The position numbers and the translations under genes are program-made. This document shows, one piece after another, positions 17,652-25,827 of a DNA stretch of 64,000 nucleotides. Location: assembly GCF_004402535.1 (NCBI RefSeq), contig NZ_SOEY01000030.1, positions 95,801 through 159,800 of the forward strand. Reading direction: 5' to 3'. The notes under the pieces are model-generated. The model did not search any database. It saw only the letters and a program-made list of their open reading frames with translations, and had not been told where the DNA came from. This stretch comes from Cryobacterium glaciale. Lineage in GTDB: Bacteria; Actinomycetota; Actinomycetes; Actinomycetales; Microbacteriaceae. How positions within the stretch are numbered: position 1 is the first letter of the stretch; each line of letters starts with the position of its first letter.

Positions 17652-17845
17652 GGGGCTCCGTCGGGTTCCGGGGAGGCCGCGCTGGTCTGGCGGAGCGTGG
17701 CCGGATTAGCCGTGCGAGCGACCATGGGCGCACGATAGTGGGTATCACAGTCGTTGTGAATTACAGAGCAGGTTACCTCACCCGCTGGTGTCAGAGTAAC
17801 GCCCCGATTTCGGGCGGATTTCGCGCCGATCGACCCCTGGGAGAG

Positions 17846-18391
17846 TCAGACGTCGATCGCGTAGACGAGGTCCTCCTGCAGCATGCCGAGCCATTCGTAG
17901 AGTTCGCGCAGGAACGGCGTGTCGGCGCCTTCGAGGTGCACGATACCGTCGGGGGAGATCTGCAACCGGTCGGCGAGGGTCAGGCGCAGGTCGGTGAGGC
18001 TGCGGAGCCAGGCCTGCACGGCGCCCTCGTCGAGGATGATCGTGACCGGCTGGCGGTCTGCGCTGTCAGTCTGGGTGGCGGCATCCGTTTCGCCGGCACC
18101 GACACCGAGCGAGCCCAGCACGATCTGGGCGTTCTGCGCCTTGCGTTCGAGCAGGCCGGGCGCGGTGAAGCGGCGGAACTCGGCCGCCGCTTCGTCATCG
18201 TCGCGGTAGGCAGCGGGCAACAGACGGCCGAACACGCCGTCGCTCGCGGCGACCCCGAGGTCGGCGGCGCCGGAGTCGAGCATCTCCAGCAGCTGGGTGG
18301 TGGCGAGGCGCAACAGGTCAGCCTCCATCGGTGCGAATCGGCCGAGCAGCACACCGGACTCCTGCGGGATGAACCGCTGCGGTCCGCTCAT
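17846..18391 (-). CDS. DUF2017 domain protein
   Basis: A 181-residue DUF2017 protein, a family of unknown function usually found next to clpS in actinobacteria, as here. The start codon overlaps the clpS stop (ATGA). The C-terminal half ([11 protein letters not shown] through [15 protein letters not shown]) is the best-conserved family region. No enzymatic motif or membrane segment is visible. Constant linkage with ClpS suggests a role in regulated proteolysis; this is inference. Confidence 0.85.
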   Translation of the reverse strand: MSGPQRFIPQESGVLLGRFAPMEADLLRLATTQLLEMLDSGAADLGVAASDGVFGRLLPAAYRDDDEAAAEFRRFTAPGLLERKAQNAQIVLGSLGVGAGETDAATQTDSADRQPVTIILDEGAVQAWLRSLTDLRLTLADRLQISPDGIVHLEGADTPFLRELYEWLGMLQEDLVYAIDV

Positions 18392-18672
18392 TCCTCGGCC
18401 TTGGCGAGGGTCGCCCAGAGGCCGTAGCCGTGCATAGCTTCGACGTGGCGTTCCATTGATTCGCGATTTCCGGTCGCGACGACGGCGCGCCCGGTGTTGT
18501 GCACCTGCAGCATGAGTCGTTCGGCCTGCTCGGGGGTGACGCCGAAGTAGCTGCGAAAGACGTAGGCGACGTAGGACATGAGGTTGACCGGGTCGTCCCA
18601 GACGAGAGTCACCCACGGTCGGTCGAGCGACACCGCCTCGCGGAGCTCGGTCTGTTCGGCAGTCCTGGTCAC
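18388..18672 (-). CDS. clpS: ATP-dependent Clp protease adapter ClpS
   Basis: A 94-residue ClpS adapter that delivers N-degron substrates to ClpC/Clp[16 protein letters not shown] (21-35) contains the N-end-rule pocket residues, VHNTGRAVV gives the conserved helix, and the ending [16 protein letters not shown] is canonical. It is first of a two-gene unit with the DUF2017 gene. The region between it and divergent sufS (18673-18782) should hold promoters for both directions. Confidence 0.93.
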   Translation of the reverse strand: MTRTAEQTELREAVSLDRPWVTLVWDDPVNLMSYVAYVFRSYFGVTPEQAERLMLQVHNTGRAVVATGNRESMERHVEAMHGYGLWATLAKAEE

Positions 18673-18782
18673 CCCTTAAGCCTCACACGCTCCGGCCGGG
18701 TTTTCCACCGCCTTCTCTCACCCGCTGCGTCATACTCGGCTGCGCGGCGCACGGGCTTGGGGTGAAGGAATATCCTTGGGGT

Positions 18783-20123
18783 ATGACGTCCTCAGCACCA
18801 TCGTCCGCAATCTCCCCGGCACCCCGCGCCCAGCACCCGGAGCTGGCCCCGCTGACCAACATCGACGTTGAGCGCATCCGAAACGACTTTCCGGTGCTGC
18901 ACCAAACGGTGAACGGGCATCCGCTCACCTATCTCGACTCGGGCGCGACCTCGCAGAACCCGATCAGCGTGATGGAAGCGGAGCAGGAGTACTACGAGCA
19001 GCGCAACGCCGCTGTGCATCGCGGCGCCCACACGCTCGCCGTCGAGGCGACCGAGGCTTTCGAAGCGGCCCGTGAGAAGGTCGCCGCGTTCGTCGGCGCC
19101 CAGACCGATGAGATCGTGTGGACCTCCAACGCCACCGAGGCCATCAACCTGGTGGCCTACAGCTTCTCCAATGCCTCGCTCGGTCTGGGGGGCCCGGCCG
19201 CCCGCCGCTTCAGCCTCGGCGCCGGCGACGAAATCGTGGTCACCGAGATGGAACACCACGCCAACCTCATTCCGTGGCAGCAACTCGCGCTGCGCACCGG
19301 CGCCACCCTGCGCTACATTCCCGTGCTCGACGACGGCACCCTCGACCTCATCGCCGCAGCGGATGTTGTCGGACCGCACACGAGACTGCTCGCCTTCACC
19401 CACGGCTCCAACGTCACCGGAACCATCAACCCCGTCGCCGAACTCGTGGCCCTCGCCCGCAAGTTCGGGGCCCTCGTCGTGCTCGACGCCTGCCAGACCG
19501 TGCCGCACCTGCCGGTCGACGTCACGGCGCTCGACGTGGACTTCGCCGTCTTCTCCGGTCACAAGATGCTCGGACCGACCGGCATCGGTGCGCTCTACGG
19601 CAAGGCCGAACTGCTCGCCGGCATGCCGCCGTTCCTCACCGGCGGGTCGATGATCACGACCGTCGACATGGAGAAAGCTGAGTTCCTGGCGCCGCCGCAG
19701 CGCTTCGAGGCCGGCACCCAGCGCATCTCGCAGGCCATCGCGCTGGCCGCGGCCGTTGATTACCTGAGCGAGACCGGCATGCGGAGGGTGCACGACTGGG
19801 AAGCCCAGCTCGGCCAGCGTCTGGTCTCCGGCCTCGCCGAGATCCCCGGTGTGCGCCTGCTCGGCCCCGGCCTCGGCGTTGAACGGCTGGGACTGGCCGC
19901 CTTCGACGTCGCCGGGGTGCACGCGCACGATGTCGGCCAGTTTCTCGACGATGCCGGCATCGCCGTGCGGGTCGGCCACCACTGCGCTCAGCCGTTGCAT
20001 CGCCGGCTGGGCGTGACCGCGTCGACTCGAGCGAGCACCTATCTCTACAACACGACCGACGAGGTCGACCTGTTCCTGGCCACCCTCGCCGAGGTCGCAC
20101 CGTTCTTTGGAGTCACGCGATGA
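18783..20123 (+). CDS. sufS: Cysteine desulfurase, SufS type
   Basis: A 446-residue group II cysteine desulfurase that takes sulfur from cysteine for Fe-S assembly. The PLP lysine is in FSGHKMLGPTG and the catalytic Cys in VRVGHHCAQPLH; RGAHTLA and ATEAINLVA are typical of SufS. ATG 18783 was chosen; a GTG at 18762 could extend it by seven residues. It overlaps sufU by 4 bases. SufBCD genes are not in this window, so the pair stands apart from the main suf operon, or a second suf locus exists elsewhere. Confidence 0.9.
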   Translation: MTSSAPSSAISPAPRAQHPELAPLTNIDVERIRNDFPVLHQTVNGHPLTYLDSGATSQNPISVMEAEQEYYEQRNAAVHRGAHTLAVEATEAFEAAREKVAAFVGAQTDEIVWTSNATEAINLVAYSFSNASLGLGGPAARRFSLGAGDEIVVTEMEHHANLIPWQQLALRTGATLRYIPVLDDGTLDLIAAADVVGPHTRLLAFTHGSNVTGTINPVAELVALARKFGALVVLDACQTVPHLPVDVTALDVDFAVFSGHKMLGPTGIGALYGKAELLAGMPPFLTGGSMITTVDMEKAEFLAPPQRFEAGTQRISQAIALAAAVDYLSETGMRRVHDWEAQLGQRLVSGLAEIPGVRLLGPGLGVERLGLAAFDVAGVHAHDVGQFLDDAGIAVRVGHHCAQPLHRRLGVTASTRASTYLYNTTDEVDLFLATLAEVAPFFGVTR

Positions 20124-20620
20124 GCGACCTGCAGCAGCTGTACCAGACGATCATTCTCGAGCACTCCAAGGCCCGGCACGGAAGCGGCGACCTGGCGCCG
20201 CTGGCCGACGCCGTCGCGCTCGGCGCCGCGAGCTGCCTGCGCGTGGCCGAATCGCACCAGATCAACACGAGCTGCGGCGATGAGGTCACCCTGCGCGTGT
20301 CGCTGGGTTCTGATGACGAAACCGTCACCGAATTGGTCTGGACCGGCGATGGCTGTTCCATCTCGCAGGCATCCGCTTCGATTCTCACCGACACCCTGCG
20401 CGGCCTCAGCGCGACCGAAGCACGTGCCCTGCTCGACAACTTTCGGGAGATGCTGCGCTCCCGCGGAAAGATCGAGCCCGACGAAGAGATTCTCGGCGAC
20501 GCCGCCGCCTTCGGGGGAGTCTCGCGCTACCCGGCCCGCGTTAAATGCGCAATGCTGCCCTGGGTCGCGTTCGAGGCAGCACTCCTCGGGGCGGAGCTGA
20601 TCGAGGCTGAATCGCACTAG
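20120..20620 (+). CDS. sufU: Fe-S assembly sulfur-transfer protein SufU
   Basis: A 166-residue SufU that accepts persulfide from SufS. Zinc/sulfur ligands are C52 (TSCGDE), C79 (GDGCSIS) and C143 (VKCAML), and the insertion between the second and third cysteines marks SufU rather than IscU. ATGA overlap with sufS ensures coupling. It ends 6 bases before a heptamer repeat array and a strong palindromic terminator. Confidence 0.92.
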   Translation: MSDLQQLYQTIILEHSKARHGSGDLAPLADAVALGAASCLRVAESHQINTSCGDEVTLRVSLGSDDETVTELVWTGDGCSISQASASILTDTLRGLSATEARALLDNFREMLRSRGKIEPDEEILGDAAAFGGVSRYPARVKCAMLPWVAFEAALLGAELIEAESH

Positions 20621-20625
20621 CCTGC

Positions 20626-20702
20626 TGGGAGCTGGGAGCTGGGAGCTGGGCGCTGGGCGCTGAGAGCTGAGAGCTGAGAGCTGAGAGCTGAGAGCTGGGC
20701 GC
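20626..20702. repeat. Eleven-unit heptamer tandem array
   Basis: Exactly 11 contiguous 7-bp units: 3 TGGGAGC, 2 TGGGCGC, 5 TGAGAGC and a last TGGGCGC. It begins 6 bases after the sufU stop and is non-coding. The block-wise arrangement of variants suggests expansion by slippage. Confidence 0.97.
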
Positions 20703-20724
20703 CTGAGCTCGTGCCTCACTGTGA

Positions 20725-20798
20725 CCGGGCCCGGGCCCGGAAACCGGGCCCATGATCTAGCCTGGGCCCACTTTCCGGGCCCGGGCCCGGAAAGTGGG
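20725..20798. terminator. Perfect 32-bp palindrome with duplicated core
   Basis: 20767-20798 is a perfect palindrome with no loop; one half is CCCACTTTCCGGGCCC. Its core CCGGGCCCGGGCCCGGAAA also occurs at 20725-20743 as a direct repeat 50 bp away. It lies between convergent sufU and fliW, so termination in both directions is the simplest role, but a cruciform or protein-binding site is possible. Confidence 0.75.
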
Positions 20799-20824
20799 GG
20801 AGGCCGGAACGCGCCCCGAACGAG

Positions 20825-21223
20825 CTAGTTGTCGCCGGTACCGAGCTCGGCGTGCAGGGGCCAGTCCTGGTCATCGAGAATGAGCTGGGCGCAGGCGCCG
20901 GTGCGGGCGTTGACGACGATGGGGGCCATCAGATTCACGGTCGTGGTGCTCTCGCCCGGGTTGACGACGACGAGCACGAGGGCGTCGTCGGGGGTTGTCA
21001 ACGACAGGGCAATGGACTGCTCGCTCGAGATCGCGGGGGTGTAGTTCGGTAGAAAGATGGCCGCGTCGAGCACGAACAAGCGCGTGGTCGGCTGAGCGGA
21101 TGCCTGCAGCGAGTACAGCCCAGCCGCCCCTTCGATCTCGTTGAGCACGAAATCGGTGAGCGGCGCCAGCCCGGGCGGGGGAGAGACGAAGCTGAGGGTG
21201 GGGCTGGTGAGGGTAGTGGTCAT
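20825..21223 (-). CDS. fliW: Flagellar assembly factor FliW
   Basis: A 132-residue FliW. In Firmicutes FliW binds CsrA and flagellin alternately and so relieves CsrA repression when flagellin is exported. Family features are LYSLQA, FLPNY, a long beta-rich core and PIVVNARTGACAQLIL at the C-terminus. It follows flgL with an ATGA overlap. Together with csrA at 49780 and flagellin leaders carrying GGA hairpins, this predicts a FliW-CsrA-flagellin feedback loop in this organism. Confidence 0.88.
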   Translation of the reverse strand: MTTTLTSPTLSFVSPPPGLAPLTDFVLNEIEGAAGLYSLQASAQPTTRLFVLDAAIFLPNYTPAISSEQSIALSLTTPDDALVLVVVNPGESTTTVNLMAPIVVNARTGACAQLILDDQDWPLHAELGTGDN

Positions 21224-22137
21224 GAGAGAAAGTCCATCAGGGTTGGTTGAAGTACACGGGCGGTAACCGCGAGGGCGGCCTGGTAGGTCACTTCCTGCAG
21301 TTTCAAATCGATGATGACCTGGCCCAGGTCGGCGTCTTCGATGCCGGACCGTTGGGCATCCAGTGTTCCGGTCTTTTCGAGCAGGGTTGACTGTGCGCGT
21401 TCCATCTGCACCTGGCGGGCGCCAATCTCACTGCGCTGGCCGGTCATGATGGCCATCCGATCGTCGAGAGCACCGAGGCGGGCGCCCACATTCACTGGTG
21501 CGGTCGATCGCAGGTCGGCCACGATGTCGTCGAGCAGTTTGAACACCGTGTCGTCGCCGGTACCGAAGATGGTGCCGCCCTCCGCATCGACTCGCACGGT
21601 GCTGGTGGCGCTGATGCGCCGTTCGACGCTGCCCGCGCCCGTCGTGTCGCCGGCGAACGCATAGGTCACCGATCCGTTCTCTGTCACGGTTTTGAACGCT
21701 GTGGTGTCGTCAGAGTTGCCGGCGAAGACGCTGCGCCCGAGAAACTTCGTGTTGGCCTGGGTCAGAAGGTCGGTCTTGAGCCCCTCGATCTCAATGGCGA
21801 TGGCTTCCTTGGCCGTCGCCGAGAGGGAGCCGGAGTTCGCGCCCTGCACGGTGAGGTCGCGCACCCGGTTCATGATGTCAGACACCGAACTGAGCGACGA
21901 TTCGATCGTGGTCAGCCAGTCGATGCCGTTGTCGGCGTTGGCGCTGTACTGGTCGACCGCGCGCATCTCGGCGCGCACCGACATGGCAGCGGCGGCAGCG
22001 GTGGGGTCGTCGGACGAACGATTGATGGTTTTGAGCGTGCTGGCCTGCTCCTGCAACCGCGCAAGGTGCGTCATGTTCGCCTGCAGGTTGCGCTGGGCGG
22101 AGCGCATCTGCGTCTGGGTGGTCACTCTCTCGACCAT
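21220..22137 (-). CDS. flgL: Flagellar hook-associated protein FlgL (HAP3)
   Basis: A 305-residue hook-filament junction protein related to flagellin. The N-terminal RVTTQTQMRSAQRNLQANM and the C-terminal DLGQVIIDLKLQEVTYQAAL are the coiled terminal helices that pack in the axial structure. The length is usual for FlgL. ATG 22137 lies 3 bases after flgK, and the stop overlaps fliW. Confidence 0.92.
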   Translation of the reverse strand: MVERVTTQTQMRSAQRNLQANMTHLARLQEQASTLKTINRSSDDPTAAAAAMSVRAEMRAVDQYSANADNGIDWLTTIESSLSSVSDIMNRVRDLTVQGANSGSLSATAKEAIAIEIEGLKTDLLTQANTKFLGRSVFAGNSDDTTAFKTVTENGSVTYAFAGDTTGAGSVERRISATSTVRVDAEGGTIFGTGDDTVFKLLDDIVADLRSTAPVNVGARLGALDDRMAIMTGQRSEIGARQVQMERAQSTLLEKTGTLDAQRSGIEDADLGQVIIDLKLQEVTYQAALAVTARVLQPTLMDFLS

Positions 22138-22140
22138 GAG

Positions 22141-23583
22141 CTACCTCCCGACCAATCCGGTGCGATTGATCAGAGTGTCAAGCATTTCGTCGACGGCCGT
22201 CATCATGCGGGCCGCCCCCTGGTACGCGTGCTGGAACATGAGCAGGTTCACGTTTTCTTCGTCGAGGTCGACCGAGGAGTTGGCGAGCTGCTGGTTTGCA
22301 GCGCCCGACGCGGTGGAGCTGGCCAGCGCCGCCGATTGCAGCTCGGTCTGCGTGAGCACGCCGGTCTTCGTCACGAAGTCCGACCACGTGGTGCTGGGCG
22401 ACACAATCGCGCTGCCGTCTGCGTTGGCCGCGAATCCGGCGCCGAGCTGGGCGATCGCATCCGCTATCGAGCCGTCGTAAGCGCCGGCGTTTTGGGCGGC
22501 AACGGCCATATCAGCGGATGCCGTCGGCACGATACTGAGACCCTGCGCGGCGGGTGCAACCAGGGACACGGCGAAGAAGGCCTTGCCGGTCTCGCCGGAT
22601 TGGGTGTAGCCGGTCGAGTAGATGGCGTTGACCTTCGTGGCCAGCTCGCTCGCAAAGGCGTTATACGAAGCGGCGGCTTCGGCCAGGGCCCCGCCGGAGC
22701 CATCGTTCGCCGGGCCAAGCAAAGACAGGGCGCCGGCGATTTCGCCGCCGTCCATCGTCACCGGGGTGCTGGCGTTGTCGGACCAGACCAGCTTCATGGG
22801 CTGGCCGTCCGGCATGACGCGCGATCCCTCGATGCCGATCTGGTGAGCGATACTGCCCGAGACGAGCGCATTTCCGCCCACCAGCACGTTTACCGTTCCG
22901 TCGGCCTGCTCCGTGACGGTCGCTCCGGTGAGGGCGGCGATCGTGGTGGTGAGGGCGCTGCGGTGGTCGAGTAATTCGTTGGCGGTGCCGCCGGTGGCCA
23001 GGGTCTGGCGGATCTGCACGTTGAGTGCGGCGACCTGGGTGGCAGCACCGTTGAGTTCGGAGACCATGTTGTTCAGGTCGCTGCGCACCGCTGACCACTC
23101 GTCGGACACCGCTTGGTAGCCCTCGGAGATCTGGGTCAGCAGTTCGCCGGCCGTGCCGAGCAGCAGTGCGGCGGGCGCGGCCGTGTCGGTGCCGTTGGCG
23201 AGGGTCTGCCAGCCGGCCCAGAATTCATCGAGCTTGGCCGAGATGCCATCTTCGCCGGGTTCGTTGAGCGAGTCTTCGACCGAGGCGAGCGAGTTGGCGC
23301 GCACCGCTGTATAGCCGGCGGTCGCGGCGGTCGCCCGCACGCGGGCATCCAGTTGGGCACTGGCGAGGCGGGCAATGCCGTCCATGGCAACGCCCTCGCC
23401 GACCCGGGCGCCCTGGGAGAAGACGCCGGTCGAGGCCGTCGCACCGATTGCCGAGGTCGATATGCGCTGGCGGGTATAGCCATCCGTGTTGGCGTTGGCA
23501 ATGTTCTGGCCGACCACGTTCAGGCCCTGGCGCGCAGCAACGAGGCCGGTGTACGCGGTGTTCAAGCCACCGAATGTGCTCAC
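22141..23583 (-). CDS. flgK: Flagellar hook-associated protein FlgK (HAP1)
   Basis: A 480-residue hook-filament junction protein. The N-terminus STFGGLNTAYTGLVAARQG and VVGQNIANANTDGYTRQR are the axial-protein signature, and the C-terminus SVDLDEENVNLLMFQHAYQ with AVDEMLDTLINRTG completes the coiled coil. It is second in the minus-strand unit flgN-flgK-flgL-fliW driven from the FliA-type promoter at 24175-24201. Confidence 0.94.
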   Translation of the reverse strand: MSTFGGLNTAYTGLVAARQGLNVVGQNIANANTDGYTRQRISTSAIGATASTGVFSQGARVGEGVAMDGIARLASAQLDARVRATAATAGYTAVRANSLASVEDSLNEPGEDGISAKLDEFWAGWQTLANGTDTAAPAALLLGTAGELLTQISEGYQAVSDEWSAVRSDLNNMVSELNGAATQVAALNVQIRQTLATGGTANELLDHRSALTTTIAALTGATVTEQADGTVNVLVGGNALVSGSIAHQIGIEGSRVMPDGQPMKLVWSDNASTPVTMDGGEIAGALSLLGPANDGSGGALAEAAASYNAFASELATKVNAIYSTGYTQSGETGKAFFAVSLVAPAAQGLSIVPTASADMAVAAQNAGAYDGSIADAIAQLGAGFAANADGSAIVSPSTTWSDFVTKTGVLTQTELQSAALASSTASGAANQQLANSSVDLDEENVNLLMFQHAYQGAARMMTAVDEMLDTLINRTGLVGR

Positions 23584-23616
23584 CGTGTTCTCCGTTCTTC
23601 TCGTTGGTCGTGCAGG

Positions 23617-24102
23617 CTAGAGGTTGCGGTCGAAAATGCGTGCGGCGGTCACCGGGGTTCCGGTCACCCCGCTCGCGTCGTAGGTCTTGGGGCTGGCGCT
23701 GACCGTGGTCATCGTCTCCTGGGTGGAGCGCGCTGCCGCCCGAATGAAACGTTCGTTGGTGTCGCGCAGTTCTTTGATCTGGGTGGTGAGGTCGCCCATG
23801 GCCTTGAGGTGTGCGCTGAAGATCTCGCCCCACGGTCCTTCGGGGGCGTTGGCGGCGAGTTCGCGCAGCGTTGCGTCTTCGGCGGTTCCCCACTGGGTCG
23901 CCAGCGCGGCTACCTCGACGGAACGTCCGAGTCCGGCTTCGCGCACGTGGCCCAGAACCTGTTCGACCTCGCGAGTGGCGTGTTGCAGCCAGCGGGATTT
24001 GCCGCCCTGCAACAGCAGGTGTTCCTCTTCGAGTTTGAAGACGAGCAGCTCGAGCAGCTCCCGTTCGCGCCAGAGCAGCGCGGATAGTTCGTTGGCGCCC
24101 AT
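23617..24102 (-). CDS. flgN: FlgN-like flagellar export chaperone
   Basis: A 161-residue helical protein with the FlgN pattern, which chaperones FlgK and FlgL. ELSALLWRERELLELLVFKL (residues 5-24) is the family's N-terminal helix and IKELRDTNERFI begins the last conserved helix. The ATG at 24102 was chosen because GGAGGGG lies just upstream. It is the first gene of the flgN-flgK-flgL-fliW unit, directly before the genes for its expected clients. Confidence 0.8.
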   Translation of the reverse strand: MGANELSALLWRERELLELLVFKLEEEHLLLQGGKSRWLQHATREVEQVLGHVREAGLGRSVEVAALATQWGTAEDATLRELAANAPEGPWGEIFSAHLKAMGDLTTQIKELRDTNERFIRAAARSTQETMTTVSASPKTYDASGVTGTPVTAARIFDRNL

Positions 24103-24174
24103 GACCCCTCCGTTCACCATTCTTGTCTCGGCCGATGACACACGGGTGCGCGCACTCCAGCCGATTCGAAGCCA

Positions 24175-24201
24175 CTATCGGCATGAATAACCGCTCGGTT
24201 A
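24175..24201 (-). promoter_or_regulatory. Candidate FliA promoter of flgN operon
   Basis: On the minus strand TAAC, 15 bases, then GCCGATAG; close to the sigma-28 consensus TAAA-N15-GCCGATAA. The predicted start is about 66 bases before flgN. The spacer and -35 contain a palindrome, TAACCG-CT-CGGTTA (24188-24201 on the plus strand). Confidence 0.75.
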
Positions 24202-24242
24202 GCTAATTCCGGCCGCAATGTTGCCGCGATGAGTGCGCGTGT

Positions 24243-24399
24243 CCCCTAAAAATAGGACCCAAATGTTGCAAATGGGTCTTGTTTTGGTACCCATTCGCCC
24301 ATGTTTGGGGGTAGCTTGTTCAGCGAGGCTGTTGTGCCTCGCGCGGGGGTGAACAGCACACTCGTCGTGAACGGGGTCAGGCAAGTGTCGGGGGTCGCA
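24243..24399 (+). promoter_or_regulatory. fliA: fliA upstream region with inverted repeats
   Basis: GACCCAAATG-TTG-CAAATGGGTC (24256-24278, 8 of 10 paired) overlaps a second dyad, AATGGGT-N11-ACCCATT (24271-24295), in an AT-rich stretch, the best operator candidate for fliA. Downstream a perfect 7-bp hairpin, GCGAGGC-TGTTGT-GCCTCGC (24323-24342), would lie in the leader. No FliA-type motif is present, so fliA is probably read by another sigma factor. Confidence 0.5.
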
Positions 24400-25230
24400 G
24401 TGAATCGAGCAGATCGCAACGCCCTGGTGGTCGAGAATCTGCCCCTCGTCGGCTACCTTGTTTCGGAGGTCTGGGCCAAGGCCCGCCACCTCTCCCGCGA
24501 CGACCTCGCGTCGGCTGGCGCGGTCGCCCTCATTACTTCAGCCGATGCCTTCGACCCGGCTCTCGGGGTTCCCTTCGGAGCCTTCGCCCGCCGCCGCATC
24601 ATCGGCGCCTTCGCCGACGAGATGCGGTCGAGTGACTGGGCCACCCGCTCGGCTCGCCGCCGCATCAAAGAAACGCTGGCCGTGCAGGAGACTCTCTCGG
24701 CCGCCCTCGGCCGCACGCCGAGTGTCAGTGAGATCGCCGATGCCCTCGGCGTCGACCGCGAGACCGCTGCGGCCGGCCTGGCCGACGCGGCCCGCACCCT
24801 CTCGGCCCTCGACGACACGACCGCGGAGTTTCTCGTGGCCGACACCGCCATGCCCGAAGAGTCGCTGCTCTCCACCGAGCGCCTCGTCTACCTGCGTGCG
24901 GCCATTGCTGCCCTGCCTGAAAAGATGCGCGCCATCGTCGAGCAGATCTACTTCGACGACCGCCCGGTCAAAGACATTGCGGCCGAGCTCGGCACGACCC
25001 ACTCCGCCGTCTCCCAGATGCGCGCCGAGGCCATTCGGCTGCTGCGCGACGGACTCAGCACGCACTACGCCGACGAAATCGAGACTGCGGCTGCCTACCA
25101 GCCGGAGTCCCGCATTGCTCCGGCTCGCCGCAGCGCCTACCTCGCCCGCCTCGCCGACCTCGCCACCGTGGGAATGACCCGCACTGCTGCGCACCTGCAG
25201 CTCGACACGGTCGAAAGCGCAGCCTCCTGA
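24400..25230 (+). CDS. fliA: Flagellar sigma factor, FliA/WhiG (sigma-28) type
   Basis: Sigma-70 family factor of the FliA/WhiG class, 276 residues from GTG 24400. Region 2 spans ENLPLVGYLVSEVW to FGAFARRRIIGAFADEMR, and region 4 contains PVKDIAAELGTTHSAVSQMR, the -35-binding helix-turn-helix. The frame is open back to ATG 24301, but codon usage before 24400 is unlike coding sequence here and homology begins at NRADRNALVVEN, so the shorter start is preferred. It should direct the TAAC-N15-CGATAG promoters of the regulon. No FlgM anti-sigma factor is visible in the window. Confidence 0.85.
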   Translation: MNRADRNALVVENLPLVGYLVSEVWAKARHLSRDDLASAGAVALITSADAFDPALGVPFGAFARRRIIGAFADEMRSSDWATRSARRRIKETLAVQETLSAALGRTPSVSEIADALGVDRETAAAGLADAARTLSALDDTTAEFLVADTAMPEESLLSTERLVYLRAAIAALPEKMRAIVEQIYFDDRPVKDIAAELGTTHSAVSQMRAEAIRLLRDGLSTHYADEIETAAAYQPESRIAPARRSAYLARLADLATVGMTRTAAHLQLDTVESAAS

Positions 25231-25248
25231 ATTTGCACCTCCCTTCGC

Positions 25249-25270
25249 GCTGGCCCATGGATGGGCCGGC
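25249..25270 (+). promoter_or_regulatory. Leader hairpin of mini-flagellin, CsrA-site-like
   Basis: Stem GCTGGCCC / GGGCCGGC (one G-U pair) closes a six-base loop ATGGAT presenting GGA. A second ACGGA lies at 25284-25288 before the ATG. The 22 bases are identical to those in the flagellin leader at 25828-25849. This is the usual form of a CsrA-binding leader. Confidence 0.65.
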
Positions 25271-25298
25271 TTCATAACACCTCACGGAAGAAACCATC

Positions 25299-25640
25299 AT
25301 GGACATGCAGATCAACACCAACACCTCGGCATCCGACGCGTACCGCAATCTGGCCGCATCGCAGACGAGCCTCGCACAGCCGACGGTTGCCATCTCGAGC
25401 GGAATCACCTCGACCGAGCCCGCAATCACTGCCGACAGCGTCAATTTCGAGGGCAAGACCCGTGCGGTCTCGGCCGAGAACACCCTGGCCGCGGCATCGC
25501 GCCTGACCAACAACGCCATGGCCGAGCAGATGGTGGACCTCACCCGGGTGAGCATCCTCACCCAGCCGGTCACCGCCGTCTCCGCCCAGGCCAACCAGTC
25601 GAACTCCGACGTACTGCAGTTGCTGCGCCCCGCGGCGTAA
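25299..25640 (+). CDS. Mini-flagellin (terminal D0 segments only)
   Basis: A 113-residue protein made of the two flagellin termini joined together. Residues 1-35 match the flagellin N-terminus (MDMQINTN, AYRNLAASQ) and residues about 60-110 match its C-terminus (MAEQMVDLTR, AQANQSNSDVLQLL). The whole D1 and variable centre is missing. Prolines in the helices (AQPTVA, TQPVTA) and loss of acidic residues before MAEQM suggest drift. It lies 69 bp downstream of fliA with no FliA-type promoter of its own, so read-through from fliA is likely. The conserved GGA hairpin leader argues that regulation is retained. It may be functional or a decaying duplicate. Confidence 0.75.
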   Translation: MDMQINTNTSASDAYRNLAASQTSLAQPTVAISSGITSTEPAITADSVNFEGKTRAVSAENTLAAASRLTNNAMAEQMVDLTRVSILTQPVTAVSAQANQSNSDVLQLLRPAA

Positions 25641-25641
25641 G

Positions 25642-25662
25642 GCTGCCGCACGTTCGGGCAGC
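25642..25662 (+). terminator. Possible terminator after mini-flagellin
   Basis: Hairpin GCTGCC-GCACGTTCG-GGCAGC begins one base after the mini-flagellin stop. There is no T-tract, so it is weak as an intrinsic terminator. The remaining 130 bases to the flagellin promoter hold nothing recognisable. Confidence 0.4.
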
Positions 25663-25792
25663 GGATGCCCAACAGCCGCCCGTACTGACCGTTGCGGAAT
25701 GCGTGACTCGCCGTGAACGGCAGTCGCCCATTTCTGCAGCGGTCATTTCGGTTCGGATGACTCATTTCACGAAATCAGTTCACCCAGATTTC

Positions 25793-25819
25793 TAACCCGC
25801 TATCGCAATCGGTCGATAG
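25793..25819 (+). promoter_or_regulatory. Candidate FliA promoter of flagellin gene
   Basis: TAAC-N15-GTCGATAG, preceded by TTTC. The spacer and -10 form a dyad, GCTATCG-N8-CGATAGC (25799-25820). The transcript should start near 25826, just before the GGA hairpin. Confidence 0.78.
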
Positions 25820-25827
25820 CTCATGGT

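Noticed and set aside
20626..20702. CRISPR-like array
   Set aside because: The units are contiguous heptamers with no spacers; a simple tandem repeat.
25299..25640. Mini-flagellin as a sequencing or assembly deletion of flagellin
   Set aside because: The matching parts differ at many residues from the neighbouring flagellin, and the flanking sequence apart from the leader hairpin is different, so it is a separate gene.
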